A stretch of DNA of 64,000 nucleotides from Arenimonas sp049195245 (GTDB lineage Bacteria > Pseudomonadota > Gammaproteobacteria > Xanthomonadales > Xanthomonadaceae). A program made the translations under genes and the position numbers. The notes beneath the pieces are model-generated. The model was not told the DNA's origin and did no database searches. It saw nothing but the letters and a program-made list of their open reading frames with translations. Every line of letters starts with the position of its first letter. The first letter of the stretch is position 1. Below are positions 61,922-64,000 of the stretch, in pieces. The stretch lies in the NCBI RefSeq assembly GCF_049195245.1, contig NZ_JBMIRR010000025.1, positions 270,258-334,257 of the forward strand. The letters are read 5' to 3'.

Positions 61922-63541
61922 ATGAGCGAGCGGGATGTCATGGAATACGACGTGGTGGCCGTGGGCGCAGGCCCGGCCGGCCTGTCCTTCGCCATCCGGC
62001 TCAAGCAGCTCAAGCCCGAGCTGTCGGTCTGCGTGATCGAGAAGTCCTCGACCATCGGCGCCCACATCCTTTCCGGTGCGGTGATCGAACCCGGCCCGCT
62101 CGACGCCCTGCTGCCGGGCTGGCGCGACAACCCGCCGCCGGTCTGCGTGCCCGCCACCGAGGACGAGTTCTGGTTCCTGACCAAGACCGGCGGCACGAAG
62201 TCGCCGATCGTGCCGCCGCAGATGGACAACCACGGCAACTTCATCGTGTCCCTGGGCGCGATGTGCGCGTGGCTGGCGCCGCAGGCCGAAGCGCTTGGCG
62301 TGGAAATCTACCCGGGCTTCGCCGCGGCCGAACTGCTGCATGACGACACCGGCGCCGTCGCCGGCGTGCGCATCGGCGACATGGGCGTGGCCAAGGACGG
62401 CAGCCACAAGGCCGGCTACACCCAGGGCATCGACATCAAGGCCAGGGTGACCGTGCTGGCGGAAGGCGCGCGCGGCCACCTGACCAAGCAGCTGATCCGC
62501 AAGTTCGGCCTCGACGCCGAATCCGATCCGCAGAACTACTCCATCGGCATCAAGGAGCTCTGGCAGGTACCCGAGGGCCGCGTGAAGCCCGGCAAGATCG
62601 TGCACACCCTGGGCTGGCCCGCCGACAGCCACACCTACGGCGGCAGCTTCCTCTACCACCTGGACAAGAACCAGATCGCGCTGGGCTACGTCTCCGGCCT
62701 GGACTACCGCGACCCGAACTACCAGCCCTACGAAGCCTTCCAGCAGTGGAAGAACCATCCGACGGTGAAGCCGCTGCTCGAGGGCGGCACGATCCTCAGC
62801 GCCGGCGCGCGGGCCATCGTCACCGGCGGCTGGCAGTCGCTGCCCAAGGTGGAGATGCCGGGCGCCCTGCTGATCGGCGACACCGCCGGCCTGCTCAACG
62901 TGCCCAAGATCAAGGGCACGCACCAGGCCATCCGCAGCGGCATGCTGGCGGCCGAGCACCTGGCCGGGCAGTCCGACGCGCTCAGCAGCGCCGGTTTCGA
63001 CGCCAAGCTGCGCGCGTCGCCGGCGATGGCCGAGCTGCGCAAGGTCCGCAACATCAAGCCCGGTTTCAAGAAAGGCCTGTGGTTCGGCCTGGCCAACTCG
63101 GGCTGGGAAACGATCACTGCGGGCCTGTCGCCCTGGACCTGGCGCTGCAAGCCCGACTGGTCGTCGCTGCAGAAGCTTTCCGACGCCGAGAAGCCCAAAC
63201 GCGACTACGTCGAGCGCACGCTGCCGCCGCGCGACCGCCTGGCCGGCGTGTACTTCGCCGCCACCGAGCATGACGAGGACCAGCCGGTGCACCTCAAGGT
63301 CGCCGACACCAACATCTGCGTCACCAAGTGCGCCGAGGAATACGGCAATCCCTGCCAGCGCTTCTGCCCGGCCGGCGTGTACGAGATCGTCGCCGACGCC
63401 GCCCAGCCCACCGGCAAGCGCCTGCAGATCAACGCCGCCAACTGCGTGCACTGCAAGACCTGCGACGTGAAGGATCCCTACGAGATCATCACCTGGGTCA
63501 CGCCCGAGGGCGGCGCCGGCCCGAACTACCAGAACCTGTGA
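61922..63541 (+). CDS. Electron transfer flavoprotein-ubiquinone oxidoreductase
   Basis: Membrane-associated flavoprotein passing electrons from ETF to ubiquinone in fatty- and amino-acid oxidation, 539 residues. FAD-binding VVAVGAGPAGLSFAIRLKQL at residues about 11-30, the ETF-QO signature VPKIKGTHQAIRSGMLAAEH, and the C-terminal 4Fe-4S ferredoxin domain with CAEEYGNPCQRFCPAGVY and CVHCKTCDVKDP. ATG 61922 chosen, near the FAD motif. Confidence 0.96.
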   Translation: MSERDVMEYDVVAVGAGPAGLSFAIRLKQLKPELSVCVIEKSSTIGAHILSGAVIEPGPLDALLPGWRDNPPPVCVPATEDEFWFLTKTGGTKSPIVPPQMDNHGNFIVSLGAMCAWLAPQAEALGVEIYPGFAAAELLHDDTGAVAGVRIGDMGVAKDGSHKAGYTQGIDIKARVTVLAEGARGHLTKQLIRKFGLDAESDPQNYSIGIKELWQVPEGRVKPGKIVHTLGWPADSHTYGGSFLYHLDKNQIALGYVSGLDYRDPNYQPYEAFQQWKNHPTVKPLLEGGTILSAGARAIVTGGWQSLPKVEMPGALLIGDTAGLLNVPKIKGTHQAIRSGMLAAEHLAGQSDALSSAGFDAKLRASPAMAELRKVRNIKPGFKKGLWFGLANSGWETITAGLSPWTWRCKPDWSSLQKLSDAEKPKRDYVERTLPPRDRLAGVYFAATEHDEDQPVHLKVADTNICVTKCAEEYGNPCQRFCPAGVYEIVADAAQPTGKRLQINAANCVHCKTCDVKDPYEIITWVTPEGGAGPNYQNL

Positions 63542-64000
63542 AGCTCGCCCTCGCCACCGCCATCGCGGCCTACGCGCTGGACGAAGACCTCGATCCGCTG
63601 CTGGCCGCCTGCCGCGATGCCGGCATCGACGCCACGGTGGTGGCCTGGGACGACATCACGGTCAGCTGGGCCCGGTTCGACGCGGTGCTGCTGCGTTCGA
63701 CCTGGGATTACGTGGATCGCCTGCCGGAGTTCCTGGCCTGGTGCGAGCGCACCGCCGGCGTGACGCGACTTTGGAACGGCCCGGACGTGGTGCGCTGGAA
63801 CACCGACAAGCGCTACCTGGGCGAACTTGCCGCGCGCGGCGTGCCGGTGATCGAAAGCCACTACCTGGCGCCTGGCGACGATCCCGCGTCGCTGCCGGAC
63901 CTGGAAGAGTTCGTGGTCAAGCCCACCGTCGGCGCGGGTTCGCGCGATGCCCAGCGCTACCTGCGCAGCGAGCGCGAGGCCGCGCTGGCCCATGCCCGCC
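63538..64000 (+). CDS. ATP-grasp family protein (5' part, runs off the window)
   Basis: About 154 residues are visible, starting on GTG 63538 that overlaps the ETF-QO stop (GTGA). They match the N-terminal half of ATP-grasp ligases with RSTWDYVDRLPEFLAWCERT, NGPDVVRWNTDKRYLGELAARGVPVI and FVVKPTVGAGSRDAQRY; the VVKPTVGAGS segment carries the ATP-contacting Lys. The group resembles the cyclo-ligase DcsG/RimK-like proteins. Substrate unknown and the C-terminal catalytic region is outside the window. Confidence 0.82.
   Translation, partial: MKLALATAIAAYALDEDLDPLLAACRDAGIDATVVAWDDITVSWARFDAVLLRSTWDYVDRLPEFLAWCERTAGVTRLWNGPDVVRWNTDKRYLGELAARGVPVIESHYLAPGDDPASLPDLEEFVVKPTVGAGSRDAQRYLRSEREAALAHAR

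Overview
The window is GC-rich chromosomal DNA from a gammaproteobacterium, most likely of the Xanthomonadaceae/Lysobacteraceae (Lysobacter, Luteimonas or a relative). This is an inference from base composition, the many GTG/TTG starts, ATGA-type overlaps, and gene sets typical of that family: BigR-type sulfur operon, DUF1631-PilZ pair, STAS-fused MlaE and a BlaI/M56 pair. Almost everything is core or conserved accessory chromosome. I see no prophage, insertion sequence, CRISPR array, tRNA or rRNA. Because of the high GC, long antisense open frames shadow most genes and were ignored.

Layout. 1-3.9 kb: 5' part of gap, an OmpW-like porin, an S1/P1 nuclease, and a BlaI/M56-peptidase regulatory pair behind two operator palindromes. 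4-8.5 kb: a long acetyl-CoA hydrolase/transferase, then a sulfide/persulfide module made of BigR repressor and DUF442 protein, divergent from a persulfide dioxygenase and two YeeE/YedE half-transporters. 8.5-14.7 kb: transketolase, two amino-acid/dicarboxylate cation symporters and a cyclic-nucleotide-sensing EAL phosphodiesterase. 14.7-22.6 kb: pilMNOPQ type IV pilus assembly operon ending in a strong terminator, divergent from penicillin-binding protein 1A. 22.6-26.1 kb: an uncharacterised protein, citrate synthase, ribosomal protein L31 type B, nucleoside hydrolase.

26.2-35.9 kb: the stringent-response/RNA polymerase block recG-ridA-spoT-rpoZ-gmk-yicC, divergent from rph-rdgB-hemW, then a small zinc-ribbon protein. 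35.9-38 kb: a cobalamin riboswitch controlling btuB. 38-44.7 kb: DUF1631 protein, PilZ protein, ApbE lipoprotein and a CHASE-PAS-GGDEF-EAL membrane protein. 44.7-53 kb: pepQ, valS, rimI with a probable holD, pssA, a DUF4124 protein and proS. 53-54 kb: an H-NS-family protein, a small conserved protein and an inverted array of GCGGAT repeats. 54-59.7 kb: ThrE-type exporter, DMT transporter and an Mla/PqiC lipid-transport operon. 59.7-64 kb: alkB bracketed by two inverted copies of a ~68-bp palindromic element, an amidase homologue that has lost its catalytic triad, ETF-ubiquinone oxidoreductase, and a truncated ATP-grasp protein.

The observations most worth a second look are the inverted palindromic elements around alkB, the catalytically dead amidase beside them, the GCGGAT inverted array, the BlaI/M56 pair with twin operators but no beta-lactamase, the probable degenerate HolD, the DUF1631-PilZ pair, and the symporter that has lost a conserved sodium-site aspartate.
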